Origin: an uncultured Luminiphilus sp.
GTDB taxonomy: Bacteria > Pseudomonadota > Gammaproteobacteria > Pseudomonadales > Halieaceae
Direction: 5' to 3'
Assembly (NCBI GenBank): GCA_943789425.1
Contig: CALSUB010000008.1
Span: 1 to 64,000, forward strand
Length of the DNA: 64,000 bases
A program made the position numbers and the translations under genes. Under the pieces are notes generated by a model that worked only from the letters and a program-made list of their open reading frames with translations, did not search any database and had not been told where the DNA came from. This document shows positions 53,165-61,550 of the stretch, piece after piece (positions within the stretch are counted from its first letter, which is position 1; each line of letters starts with the position of its first letter).

Positions 53165-54193
53165 ATGATGGAATTTGGTATCGTAATGGAGCCCAGCCCG
53201 GGTAATACCGCCGCGCTGGCTGAAAAAATAGAGGGGTTGGGGTTCGATATCCTCTTGAGTCCCGACACACAAAACCTGTCTCCAGACCCGATTGGGCAAC
53301 TTAACCTCGCCGGAGCAAATACGACAAGCCTCAGAGTTGGCACTGGAGTCACCAATCCTGTCACTAGAGACCCTGCAGTGCTCGCGAGCTCGCTGGCCTC
53401 ACTCTCCGTCGAGACCGGTGGCCGAGCTCTGTGTGGTATTGGGCGTGGCGATTCCAGCCTGGCACACATTGGCAAAGGCAATGCCTCTACCGCACAGCTG
53501 AGAACTTTTATTGAAAGACTCCGGAGTTATCTTAACGGTGAGCCGGTTGATCGGGACGGCCACTCATCTCAACTGCGTTGGCTCGACTCCTATGGTGCCC
53601 ATCCCGTTCCAATCGATATTGCCTGCACCGGTCCGAAAACGATCCAGATGGCGGTCGAGGTGGGTGACCGCATCTCTTTTGCCGTGGGGAGCGCACCCGA
53701 GCGACTTCAGTGGGCGATCGAGACGGCAGAAACGCATTTGTCAAAGATCAATCGGCCGCGCAACTCCATTCAATTGGGCGCTTATATCAATTTGGTCTGT
53801 GATGAAAATGAGCAGACTGCCCTCTCGCTGGGCAAGCTCATCGCGGGCATGGTGGCGCACTTTGCGGGGCTCAAGCACGCACCCACCGAGCACCTGCCAC
53901 CCCGGCTCCGCGCTGTCGCCGAACACCTGCAATCACAATATGACATGGCGCGACATGCTCAAGAAGAAGGTTCACATCTTGCGCTGATTGATGAGGACTT
54001 TGTGGACTGGTTCTCGATATGCGGCCCGCCGCAAAAATGTATCGAGCGGTTGGAGCCCCTGATTAACATGGGCCTCGAGCATATCTATCAGCTTGGCGGT
54101 ACGCCGGTCGCTCATCCACATGGTGCACGACAGATCGCTATGGTGGAGCAGGCTCAACTGTTTGCGACCGATGTGATACCTCACTTTCGCTAA
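53165..54193 (+). CDS. LLM-class flavin-dependent oxidoreductase
   Basis: A 342-residue luciferase-like monooxygenase-fold protein. MEFGIVMEPSPGNTAALAEKIEGLGFDILLSPD is the first barrel strand and helix, TSLRVGTGVTNPVTRDPAVLASSLASLSVETGGRALCGIGRGDSSL the core with the flavin phosphate loop, and PIDIACTGPKTIQMAVEVGDRISFAVG and CGPPQKCIERLEPLINMGLEHIYQLGG later conserved parts. This subgroup often uses F420 in actinobacteria; in proteobacteria FMN is the likely cofactor. A spinster-type MFS and the paralogue family protein follow on the same strand within 40-80 bases. Confidence 0.85.
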   Translation: MMEFGIVMEPSPGNTAALAEKIEGLGFDILLSPDTQNLSPDPIGQLNLAGANTTSLRVGTGVTNPVTRDPAVLASSLASLSVETGGRALCGIGRGDSSLAHIGKGNASTAQLRTFIERLRSYLNGEPVDRDGHSSQLRWLDSYGAHPVPIDIACTGPKTIQMAVEVGDRISFAVGSAPERLQWAIETAETHLSKINRPRNSIQLGAYINLVCDENEQTALSLGKLIAGMVAHFAGLKHAPTEHLPPRLRAVAEHLQSQYDMARHAQEEGSHLALIDEDFVDWFSICGPPQKCIERLEPLINMGLEHIYQLGGTPVAHPHGARQIAMVEQAQLFATDVIPHFR

Positions 54194-54233
54194 TGCTACG
54201 TAACCTCTATGTCGGCAATAAAACGTCAGATAG

Positions 54234-55592
54234 ATGTCGGTCATCGTGACTGATCAAATGCAAGAGCAGGGCAGCGTCCTCTATCGCTGGTATGTAGTCG
54301 GTGTGTTGACCTTCGCCTACCTTGTCTCGTTTTTGGATCGTCAGATCCTCGCGTTGATGGTCGAGCCGATCCAGCAGGATCTGATGCTGAGCGACACACA
54401 AATGAGCCTGCTCATGGGACTGGCTTTTTCACTATTTTACGTATTTATGGCAGTGCCGCTTGGACGGCTAGCGGACCATACCGTGCGCCGAAATATTATT
54501 GTGGGCGGTGTCACGCTGTGGAGCATCATGACCGCAGCTTGCGGACTTGCGGGCAGCTATTGGCACCTGTTTCTAGCAAGAATGGGGGTGGGGGTCGGCG
54601 AAGCCAGTCTGACGCCCAGTGCGACCTCAATGATTGCCGACTACTTTCCCCCTGGCGTGCGAGGAAAGGCACTGGCGACTTATAACGCCGGGGTTTCACT
54701 GGGAACCGGTTTTGCGATGGTGTTTGGCGGTATGGTGATCACTTACGTGAGCACCAGCCAGCGACATACCCTGCCGATGATCGGCAGTGTCGCACCGTGG
54801 CAATATGTTTTTTTTCTGGTCGCGCTTCCTGGTCTCGCTGTCGTGCTATTGATGCTGACGGTGCGAGAGCCTCGGCGACAGGAGATCAGCACCACTACGC
54901 ACAACTTGTCCTTCCTTGGGGTGCTTGCCTATTTGCTTGAAAGAAAGCAGGTCTATGTGCCGCTGTTTTTAGGCATGTCGGTCAATACGATTGTGGGCTA
55001 TGCCCTCTTTTCGTGGATTCCGACAAGTTTTGCTCGGGTGCACGGCTGGAGCATGGGTGAGATTGGTTTGGGGTATGGCGTGATCATCCTGATCACCGGT
55101 CCACTGGGGGTAGTTGTTGCCGGGAGTCTCATCGACAAGCTTCATCAAGCTGGGCAACACAACGCGGAGATCAAAGTCGCCTTAATCAGCATCATTATTT
55201 GCCTCCCGGGCGTCATCTATCTCCCTTTCGCAGAGACTGGGCAAGCAGCATTGATGGGAATGATTCCGGCAAGCTTGGGACCCGCCATGACCACTGCCGC
55301 AGGATCGATCGCGGTGATTAACGCGACACCCAATCAAATACGCGGTCAGGTTATGGCGCTCTACCTGCTTACGATTTCGTTACTGGGCCTCTCAATTGGG
55401 CCGACGGCTGTCGCGTTACTGACTGACTATGTCTTCAAAGCCCCAACAATGATTGACTGGTCGATTAGTTGTGTCGTGATCGCCTCATCGATTTTTTCGG
55501 CGATCATGCTGTGGCGATGCTTGGAACCCTTCAGCGAACATGTGCGGGACACGATAAGCGGAAGCAACTTGTCGAGGCGATCATCAGACTGA
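54234..55592 (+). CDS. MFS transporter, spinster-like
   Basis: A 452-residue carrier with 12 helices. LVSFLDRQILALMVEPIQQDLMLSDTQMSLLMGLAFSLFYVFMAVPLGRLADHTVRRNII is characteristic of the spinster-like bacterial group, and ATSMIADYFPPGVRGKALATYNAGVSLGTGF is a typical follow-up. This group carries organic compounds such as hexuronates, sphingolipid or aromatic products. It lies between the LLM oxidoreductase and the uncharacterised paralogue gene, probably in one transcript. Substrate unknown. Confidence 0.87.
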   Translation: MSVIVTDQMQEQGSVLYRWYVVGVLTFAYLVSFLDRQILALMVEPIQQDLMLSDTQMSLLMGLAFSLFYVFMAVPLGRLADHTVRRNIIVGGVTLWSIMTAACGLAGSYWHLFLARMGVGVGEASLTPSATSMIADYFPPGVRGKALATYNAGVSLGTGFAMVFGGMVITYVSTSQRHTLPMIGSVAPWQYVFFLVALPGLAVVLLMLTVREPRRQEISTTTHNLSFLGVLAYLLERKQVYVPLFLGMSVNTIVGYALFSWIPTSFARVHGWSMGEIGLGYGVIILITGPLGVVVAGSLIDKLHQAGQHNAEIKVALISIIICLPGVIYLPFAETGQAALMGMIPASLGPAMTTAAGSIAVINATPNQIRGQVMALYLLTISLLGLSIGPTAVALLTDYVFKAPTMIDWSISCVVIASSIFSAIMLWRCLEPFSEHVRDTISGSNLSRRSSD

Positions 55593-55674
55593 TTAAACGA
55601 CTCCATTTCGTTGGTAAAGCACCTAACCCCAGGACGCTTTTCGCCATTTTCATTATCAGACTGCGAGTTAACCT

Positions 55675-56412
55675 ATGATCAAGCAGCAACATCCAGCAAT
55701 CCGTGAACACGTTACTCGGCGGGGCACGGTGACTTACTCCATCGACAACGATAAGTTTGCTTCCGGTATTTGGGGCCGAGAGCACTTCATCCTGACGAGA
55801 CACCGTAACGGTGATCGTGTTCTGCGTGCTTATTGTGAATTAGATGACGAGCCGGCACTTATTCGTGACGTCATACAGCGTGTCGATGCTGCGTTTCACC
55901 CTCAAGATTGTGTCGTGAGGCTCACGGAGGGTGGTCACTTTAAAGGCAGTACGTGGTACCACATCACTGACGATGAGATGACCTATGAAGGGGTCACCAG
56001 TGAACAAGGTCGTATATCAGGCCAATCCGCTATCGATCGGACGATTCGCGGCTTTGGTACTCACGCGCTCAACTCTGACGCGTGGCTTGTTGCACGATTT
56101 GATCGGTCATTAGGGCCGCGACAGCATACTTTCCGTAATAACCCGCTGACATCACTCGATCACCGAGGCGCAACAGGGCCGTCACTCGTTTGCTCTGAGG
56201 CCACCACGATCGAGTACTTTGGTGAAGAAGAAGTCATAGTGCCTGCTGGCACTTTTCAGTGTTATCACTTTGCCTATGTGGTGATCGCTAGCCATCATCC
56301 GGTATATCACCTTTGGGTCACGACTGATGGCGACTTCATATTTATCAAAGGGACAGTGGCCTCGCCCTATGAGTGGACGTTTGAGCTCACCGCCTTGAGC
56401 GAGGACTCATAA
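55675..56412 (+). CDS. Uncharacterised protein, paralogue of 7608-8360
   Basis: A 245-residue soluble protein. It shares blocks with the 7608 gene product over its whole length: RAYCELDDEP, TSLDHRGATGPSLV, IEYFGEEEVIVPAGTFQCYHF, and a final YEWTFELT/YELVSLE. As at 7.6 kb it lies beside an MFS transporter gene (83 bases behind it). Function unknown. The conserved acidic and aromatic residues in the last third could form a ligand pocket (inference). Confidence 0.7.
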   Translation: MIKQQHPAIREHVTRRGTVTYSIDNDKFASGIWGREHFILTRHRNGDRVLRAYCELDDEPALIRDVIQRVDAAFHPQDCVVRLTEGGHFKGSTWYHITDDEMTYEGVTSEQGRISGQSAIDRTIRGFGTHALNSDAWLVARFDRSLGPRQHTFRNNPLTSLDHRGATGPSLVCSEATTIEYFGEEEVIVPAGTFQCYHFAYVVIASHHPVYHLWVTTDGDFIFIKGTVASPYEWTFELTALSEDS

Positions 56413-56524
56413 CAAGCTGTTCCGAGGTATCAGTAGCTTGTATTAATCCTGATCAAGAGGTGGTGTATTGGTGATCGCCGAGGTTTGGCGGATTGTCATT
56501 TAGGCGATACCATCGCCACGTCTA

Positions 56525-57061
56525 ATGTTGTTGTCGAGTGCACCAATGCCGCTTGTCTATCAGGAACAAGACTGTCATTTGACTCTCAGGGAGGGGGTCG
56601 AGGCGTACCATACTTATCTTCGGAGCCTTAATCGCAAGATAATGGTAGACGCGCCGGGTTCACGGTTGTTATTTGAGCACGATGCCACGCATGTCATCTT
56701 TGGCCTCAATACAACGCTTGAGCAAGAGGCTGCACTGGATACTTGGGTGTTCTTGGGCTGTCGCTTTAAGTGGAGTTACATAAGAGAATATGGGCGCCTA
56801 CCGGAGCTCAAAGCCTTATATGCTGCCCTTGTGAGAGAGTGTGGGTGGGTGCTCTTTCCCAAAATATATTGGCGAACCCTTGGGGTGAAATGGCGGGTAT
56901 TACGGCGCACTCGGCGCATGACAGAAAAGTGGCCTTTTCAGTTTCCTGAAGCTTATTTAGATGACTCTATTGCTGACTTGCGTGCCCGTCACGGTATCGA
57001 AATATTGTCTGAGCAAGATCGCTACATCGAGCACCCTATCGTTTGGAGTGGTGAGTATTAG
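56525..57061 (+). CDS. Coq4-like protein with HDxxHx11E motif
   Basis: A 178-residue protein. SRLLFEHDATHVIFGLNTTLEQEAALDTW has HDxxH followed after 11 residues by Glu, the metal site of Coq4, a zinc protein of ubiquinone biosynthesis, and similar TTLEQE and LGCRFKWSYI context. The remainder (LRRTRRMTEKWPFQFPEAYLDDSIADLRARHGI) is also Coq4-like in layout. The protein is shorter than eukaryotic Coq4. The family assignment is inferred from the motif and surrounding pattern. Start either 56525 or ATG 56546; neither has a clear ribosome-binding site. Confidence 0.55.
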   Translation: MLLSSAPMPLVYQEQDCHLTLREGVEAYHTYLRSLNRKIMVDAPGSRLLFEHDATHVIFGLNTTLEQEAALDTWVFLGCRFKWSYIREYGRLPELKALYAALVRECGWVLFPKIYWRTLGVKWRVLRRTRRMTEKWPFQFPEAYLDDSIADLRARHGIEILSEQDRYIEHPIVWSGEY

Positions 57062-57282
57062 CGGTGCTCATGCGTTGTTGATATCGGCGCGCGTCTTGGC
57101 AGAAAGCGGTAACAAGAACTTAGGAAAAGGGAGCAGCAAACCAACAGCGCAGGAGCAAGCGGAGGTTAAGCGCTCTCTGGTAAAGTGACATACACGAAAA
57201 CTCAGCTTGCCGACTATCTTTTGTAGCGCCCGAGCATTATGTTCAGGGTTGACTGAAAACTTAATTTGACAGGGGATAATGC

Positions 57283-57819
57283 ATGAAAAATGTTTTGTTG
57301 ACGGCTCTTTCGCTTTTGTTGATGACCACCATCACTCAGGCGGGCCACCACGAGGCCGAAGAAGCCAAAGCCGAAACCATCATCGGTACCGTCTTTTCGG
57401 AAGATGGCGCTGCTAATCCGTTGGTGGCGGGTGATACGGCGCTACAGCAGATTTGGGTGGATTACATTCAGGCCCACAATGACAGAGATTTAGAAAAAAT
57501 TGCGGCAATCAACGCAGAAGATTGGGTCGGTTACTTGCCCGATGGCAACATTGTAAAAGGTAACGAGGCCCACATTGAATTTTTGGACGCCTGGTTTAAA
57601 TCCTCTGACAATCCGAGTTGGGAGGTGAAGTGGATGATTGCCAATAGTGGGTCTTCGAACGGAGAGGCTGTGGAGCATTGGCTGACGACGGGTAACGACA
57701 TTACCTTTACCGATGGTGAGGGCAATGAGGTCAAGGAAAATCACGTTCATGATGTCCAATTTGTCGGTAACCAAATCAAGCGGATAAACGTCTATTCAAG
57801 GCCCGCGTCAGACGAATGA
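57283..57819 (+). CDS. Secreted NTF2-like (SnoaL) protein, N-terminal Gly-His-His
   Basis: A 178-residue secreted protein: signal peptide MKNVLLTALSLLLMTTITQA, likely cleavage before GHH, so the mature chain has His at positions 2 and 3. The mature domain (LQQIWVDYIQAHNDRDLEKIAAINAEDWVGYLPDGNIVKGNEAHIEFLDAWFKSSDNPSWEVKWM) is an NTF2/SnoaL cone. AGGGG precedes the ATG. The stop lies 28 bases inside the end of the convergent minus-strand gene at 57792, so the two 3' ends overlap. Confidence 0.8.
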   Translation: MKNVLLTALSLLLMTTITQAGHHEAEEAKAETIIGTVFSEDGAANPLVAGDTALQQIWVDYIQAHNDRDLEKIAAINAEDWVGYLPDGNIVKGNEAHIEFLDAWFKSSDNPSWEVKWMIANSGSSNGEAVEHWLTTGNDITFTDGEGNEVKENHVHDVQFVGNQIKRINVYSRPASDE

Positions 57820-58541
57820 CGCGGCTCTGTGACGGCGGTGTCAAAGGGCACCATGTCGGCAGGGTCAATAAGCTCTAACGCCAAGCCTATGGTGTAAAAG
57901 TGGGTCACGGAGAACTCGGCAATATCTTCATTGGTATGGGCAATTGTGATTTCACCGCACCGATAGGAGCACGCCGCTTTGGTGACCTCTTGTAGTAAGG
58001 CGAAATCCCGAAAGTAGTCCGGTAGTGGCGGTTTCTCGAGGGCGCGTCGTGTCACATTTTTCTCTTCAATGTGACGATCAATGAGAGAGGCAATACGCGC
58101 GACAATGCCGTTTTGACTGTGCTCGAGATACTGCGCCATCGCTGAGTAGGGCAGGGCAAGCAACACGTTACTGCGGTCTGCGTCGCGCCAGTGATAATCT
58201 GCGATATGTTCATCGAGATAAATCAGTCCGCGGGGTATGCCAAAGTGCTCGGCGACTAGGGGCGTAATTGCGGAGATGCCCTTGGCGCTGAGGGGGTCAC
58301 CCTGAGTCAGCAGTATGAGCGGCTTTGTGGGCGGCTGACGAGCCCAATGGCGGGTCAATTGTCGGCACACCTGTTGCGCTACACCCAGCGGGTCACGCTG
58401 GTCGTAGGCGCCCATACCCTCCACGATTAAAGGGTGATAATGGCTCAGCTTATTTTCCGGTTGCGACACGCTGAGTGACTCCTGCAGGTGAGTGCGGCTC
58501 GGGAGCGATTGTGTGTGTTTTACGCTGGTGAAGTCCACCAT
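57792..58541 (-). CDS. Uncharacterised protein
   Basis: A 249-residue soluble protein without known family. It has LIVEGMGAYDQRDPLGVAQQVCRQLTRHWARQ, PLILLTQGDPLSAKGISAITPLVAEHFGIPRGLIYLDEHIADYH and a Cys/His-bearing end. The alternating strands and helices suggest a Rossmann-like alpha/beta fold. Start 58541 (MVDFTS) is a guess; a longer frame from 58667 adds poor residues and overlaps the region of the plus-strand VOC fragment. Its 3' end overlaps the secreted SnoaL gene by 28 bases. Confidence 0.5.
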   Translation of the reverse strand: MVDFTSVKHTQSLPSRTHLQESLSVSQPENKLSHYHPLIVEGMGAYDQRDPLGVAQQVCRQLTRHWARQPPTKPLILLTQGDPLSAKGISAITPLVAEHFGIPRGLIYLDEHIADYHWRDADRSNVLLALPYSAMAQYLEHSQNGIVARIASLIDRHIEEKNVTRRALEKPPLPDYFRDFALLQEVTKAACSYRCGEITIAHTNEDIAEFSVTHFYTIGLALELIDPADMVPFDTAVTEPRHSSDAGLE

Positions 58542-58684
58542 CAAAGTTGGCGATTGCCACCGGCGCGATGAGAAGGCAGGGCAATAATAGAGAAATGCAT
58601 TACAGCGCTCAGATTTTGCCGACATGGCCCCCTGCATTGAGTTTGTGTGCTTCGATGCCTTCTGCAATTTCTTGTCATGACGAG

Positions 58685-58834
58685 ATGGTCTTCATCGATC
58701 GATTCAAAAACCTAGCAGTGCCTTTTCGACAGCGGGAGCTTGCCTTGCCCAGCGGTGAACAGTTTCTACAATTAATGCTGAGTGATCCCACGGGTTTAGG
58801 GGTCGAGCTGAACTTCATTGTGCCACCGAGTTAA
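58685..58834 (+). pseudogene. VOC-family C-terminal remnant
   Basis: About 49 codons ending LPSGEQFLQLMLSDPTGLGVELNFIVPPS: the tail of a VOC/glyoxalase domain, where DPTGxGVELNF is the usual last strand. No upstream domain remains in the plus strand and there is no ribosome-binding site, so this is a gene fragment. Confidence 0.45.
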
Positions 58835-58956
58835 CCCTTGAGCGTCGCCAAGGCGACCTAATTTAGTTGACCCGCGCGGGCGCTGCTGTACTCTTTTAGC
58901 TGTATGCTTTATCGGTCTATGGAAATAATTAATATGAATAAGAAGGAGATAGGGTC

Positions 58957-59529
58957 ATGATTAAGTTGTTAAAGCAGAGTGTTGTCTGCCTTACCATTTT
59001 TTGCGCTAGCGCCTCGGTCGCAGAAAATCTCAGGATTATCGGAGAAGACAAGGCCTTCGTAACGACGTTACCCTCCGGTGAGGAGATCACGATCACGCGG
59101 CAGATGACGCCTTGCGCAAAAAATAAGGGTTGGCTTCAGCCATTGGTGCCCGAGCCCGGTATCGTACCGGTCACAGAGATGGAGGTGCTCAATGCCATTG
59201 GAGACGCCGACACCATTTTGATCGATATGCGAACTCAGGAGTGGTTTATCGACGCGACGATTCCCGGCGCGGTGAACATCCCCTACACCGAGGTCGCGAT
59301 GCGAATGGATGAGCTCGGTTGCAGTCAGGCCGATGGCGTTTGGGACTGCAGCGCGGCGAAGAAGGTGGTGGGCTTTTGCAATGGTCCGGTCTGCCCTCAG
59401 AGCCCAACTGCCATGAAGGCGATGATTCGTGATGGCTTTCCTGCTGAGAAAATATCCTACTATCGGGGCGGCATGCTTGACTGGGATGCTTTAGGGCTGA
59501 CCACCGTGGAGGGTGATTTCGCTTTTTGA
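58957..59529 (+). CDS. Periplasmic rhodanese-domain protein
   Basis: A 190-residue secreted protein: signal peptide (LLKQSVVCLTIFCASASVA) and a rhodanese domain (VTEMEVLNAIGDADTILIDMRTQEWFIDATIPGAVNIPYTEV) with the active-site loop CNGPVCPQS: the first Cys is the sulfur-carrying one. Two further Cys (CSQADGVWDCS) flank it and could form a disulfide. AAGGAG precedes the ATG. It would transfer sulfur or sense sulfane/cyanide in the periplasm. Confidence 0.9.
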   Translation: MIKLLKQSVVCLTIFCASASVAENLRIIGEDKAFVTTLPSGEEITITRQMTPCAKNKGWLQPLVPEPGIVPVTEMEVLNAIGDADTILIDMRTQEWFIDATIPGAVNIPYTEVAMRMDELGCSQADGVWDCSAAKKVVGFCNGPVCPQSPTAMKAMIRDGFPAEKISYYRGGMLDWDALGLTTVEGDFAF

Positions 59530-59646
59530 GTTGTTAGGTGGCAACAGTCTGCCGCCGCGACACCTCGTACTTTAGCGAGCGCTGAGGGTTGTATACGTAG
59601 CCAGGACAGGTGTTGCTGTGCAAGGACCTATAGCCATCGGCTGGGG

Positions 59647-59750
59647 AAAGATAGGGCCCTTAAAAATGAGGTCCTGAAGATAGGGTCCTGAAGATAGGGT
59701 CCTGAAGATAGGGTCCTGAAGATAGGGTCCTTTAAAACAGGGTCCTTGAT
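59647..59750. repeat. 14-bp tandem repeat array
   Basis: AAGATAGGGTCCTG is repeated about four times in exact register (59677-59732), with one degenerate copy before it and two after (to 59750). Since 14 is not a multiple of three, any protein reading through it would change frame at each copy, so it is not coding. It lies in the convergent gap between the rhodanese and the secreted-protein gene. Possibly a VNTR or a bend or structure element. Confidence 0.85.
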
Positions 59751-59796
59751 AGTAGTGCCGGTAAATTGAGAGTCCTTGAAGATCGGGGCAGGGTGA

Positions 59797-59818
59797 GGGG
59801 CAGACCGAAGTCTGCCCC
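59797..59818 (-). terminator. Strong hairpin with UUCG tetraloop, downstream of 59831 gene
   Basis: On the minus strand GGGGCAGAC, loop TTCG, GTCTGCCCC: a perfect 9-bp stem closed by a stable UUCG tetraloop, 12 bases after the minus-strand gene ends. No U-run follows, so it may act with rho or as a transcript-stabilising 3' end. Confidence 0.7.
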
Positions 59819-59830
59819 TGCTGACAGGCG

Positions 59831-60571
59831 CTAGCCTCCGGTATTACCGAAAACGGCAAGATCGACCGTGACAATTTTCCGCTCGATCGTGCGGATGTCT
59901 GCTGCTTCCTTAATGAATTTCTGGAAGGCTTTGTCGGCGCTATTGGCATTCATCTGTGCCATCACCGTCCCGACACTTTTACCCGAAATAGAGGCGACAT
60001 GCGTCGTGTCGTCGACGCCACCGGCGGGGATCGCGAAGAGCATGGTATCGGTCTCGCCTAAATCGGCATCTCCCATCATTTTTTGCCATGATTTAGCGTA
60101 CTGAGCGGGGTCAGATACTGAAATGAAGATGTACAGTGTGGCAACCCCGGGGCCGGCACCGATGTTATTCTTCATGGAGCCTAGGCCGGTGCCTTCAAAG
60201 ACGGATGAAGTGACCACGGTTGCGATGCCCTCGACCTCGGATAAAAAAGCTGCCCAGTCTGCCGATGCGGCATTCAATGCAAAGGATGCGTCCATGCTGT
60301 CATAAGAAGGGTGTGCAACGGAAACTAGGTGAGAAATGGTGCTTTCGCCCGCTGCGACAACTTGTCTCAGGATAGCGACACCACCCGACTGTTTGCCGGT
60401 GGGGGAATCCCAGTATTTGGTCATTGCGGCAGCAAATGCAGGCGGATCAGACACCTCCATGGCATAAACCATACCCACTGGCTGAGTGGGTGCAGCGTGG
60501 TCATCAGCCTGTGCCAGCATGCCTGTAAACGCCAGTAACATGACCGATAATACAGTTGTTAGTGTTCTCAT
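59831..60571 (-). CDS. Secreted protein, internally duplicated, N-terminal ATCUN-type site
   Basis: A 246-residue secreted protein. Signal peptide ends LAQA, so the mature chain begins Asp-Asp-His. The rest has two similar halves: VYAMEVSDPPAFAAAMTKYW... and LYIFISVSDPAQYAKSWQKM..., each like a small alpha/beta (ABM-type) domain. AAGGGA lies seven bases before the ATG. It is the last of three related secreted-protein genes on the minus strand. Function unknown. Confidence 0.75.
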   Translation of the reverse strand: MRTLTTVLSVMLLAFTGMLAQADDHAAPTQPVGMVYAMEVSDPPAFAAAMTKYWDSPTGKQSGGVAILRQVVAAGESTISHLVSVAHPSYDSMDASFALNAASADWAAFLSEVEGIATVVTSSVFEGTGLGSMKNNIGAGPGVATLYIFISVSDPAQYAKSWQKMMGDADLGETDTMLFAIPAGGVDDTTHVASISGKSVGTVMAQMNANSADKAFQKFIKEAADIRTIERKIVTVDLAVFGNTGG

Positions 60572-60623
60572 ATTGTTTCCCTTAATTTATCTTAATAAGG
60601 CCTTGCGGCTTTACGTGAGTAAA

Positions 60624-60651
60624 AGCCTCCGTCCATGATGGCAGGGAGGCT
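60624..60651 (-). terminator. Weak terminator or attenuator between secreted-protein genes
   Basis: On the minus strand AGCCTCC, 14-base loop, GGAGGCT, then TTTT. It lies between the genes ending at 60671 and starting at 60571, so it may lower expression of the last gene. Confidence 0.5.
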
Positions 60652-60670
60652 GACGTGAGTCTGAGTTGCC

Positions 60671-61471
60671 TCAGGGTGTGTTCATGACTTGCGACTGGTA
60701 GACCCGTCCAGAGTCGCAACTGACGATGTCGCCATAGAGTGCGTTCCACTCGGTGCTGAGACCTTCATTCCACCAGATGTGGGTGAAATTGGCATACGCC
60801 GAATGTTTTGGATAACCCGTGATCCATTTGAAGCTAATCGCGTTGTCGATGCCTGATGGTGCGCCGGCTCGTGGCCACAACTGGACTACTCCAAGGTCAG
60901 CGCCAGTCAGTCCGCGAGCGGTCAGTGCTTTAGCGAAAGCCATGTTAGCGACGAGTAGGTCCGCATCGCCTTTTCCGTCATGATAAGAGCAGTCCGAAAA
61001 CTCTGTTAGGTGATCACCCAATGTCCAGTCGTTGGCTGGGAGAACATCCCAAGCACCCCATTCGCTGTGCGAACATTGCTCAAGAAACTTGTTCGCCTCC
61101 ACAAAGAGGTCTGCGCCATGCTCGGCGCGCTTGTCCATGTCGGCTCCGTAGTCAGCATAATTTTCCCAGTAGCCCAGCCATGTAAACTCGGTGGCGTACT
61201 GGCCATCAGAAAAATCTGGCCACATGAGTTGCCCCACGTGGTTTTGAAATGCATCGTGCTCCTCTGCCCATGCATTCACAAGCGCTGCGTGTTTAACGGA
61301 TTGCTGGTAGCCGTTTATCCCGTCTTTGAAGGAACATCCGTAGATCTCCACGGGGTTGCCCATGCTCCATTCGGGTTCGCTAGACGCATGGTTATCGGCA
61401 AGCGTCAAAGAGGCGGCGGCCATACCGGCAACACCTATCATGAGTTGTAAATTCAGTAGTCGAAAATTCAT
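60671..61471 (-). CDS. Secreted protein, internally duplicated, N-terminal ATCUN-type site
   Basis: A 266-residue secreted protein. The signal peptide ends SLTLA, so the mature chain begins Asp-Asn-His. Two similar parts follow, each beginning with a Cys motif: VEIYGCSFKDGINGYQQSVKHAALVNAWAEEH and EFSDCSYHDGKGDADLLVANMAFAKALTA. Trp and Tyr residues recur at similar spacing. Start 61471 is chosen over 61477 because AGGAG stands six bases before it but directly abuts the upper ATG. It resembles the product of 61551-62333. No named family recognised. Confidence 0.75.
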   Translation of the reverse strand: MNFRLLNLQLMIGVAGMAAASLTLADNHASSEPEWSMGNPVEIYGCSFKDGINGYQQSVKHAALVNAWAEEHDAFQNHVGQLMWPDFSDGQYATEFTWLGYWENYADYGADMDKRAEHGADLFVEANKFLEQCSHSEWGAWDVLPANDWTLGDHLTEFSDCSYHDGKGDADLLVANMAFAKALTARGLTGADLGVVQLWPRAGAPSGIDNAISFKWITGYPKHSAYANFTHIWWNEGLSTEWNALYGDIVSCDSGRVYQSQVMNTP

Positions 61472-61550
61472 CAACATCTCCTTTGTGTTCGGTGTAGATG
61501 TCGCAACCGCTATTGCTGCGGTGCGACGTCATTGGTTTAGGTGATCGACA

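Noticed and set aside
59640-59760. CRISPR array
   Set aside because: The repeats are 14 bases long and in direct tandem with no unique spacers, and no cas genes are present.
59572-59949. 125-codon frame across the tandem repeats
   Set aside because: The 14-bp units shift frame at every copy, so this is repetitive, non-coding sequence.
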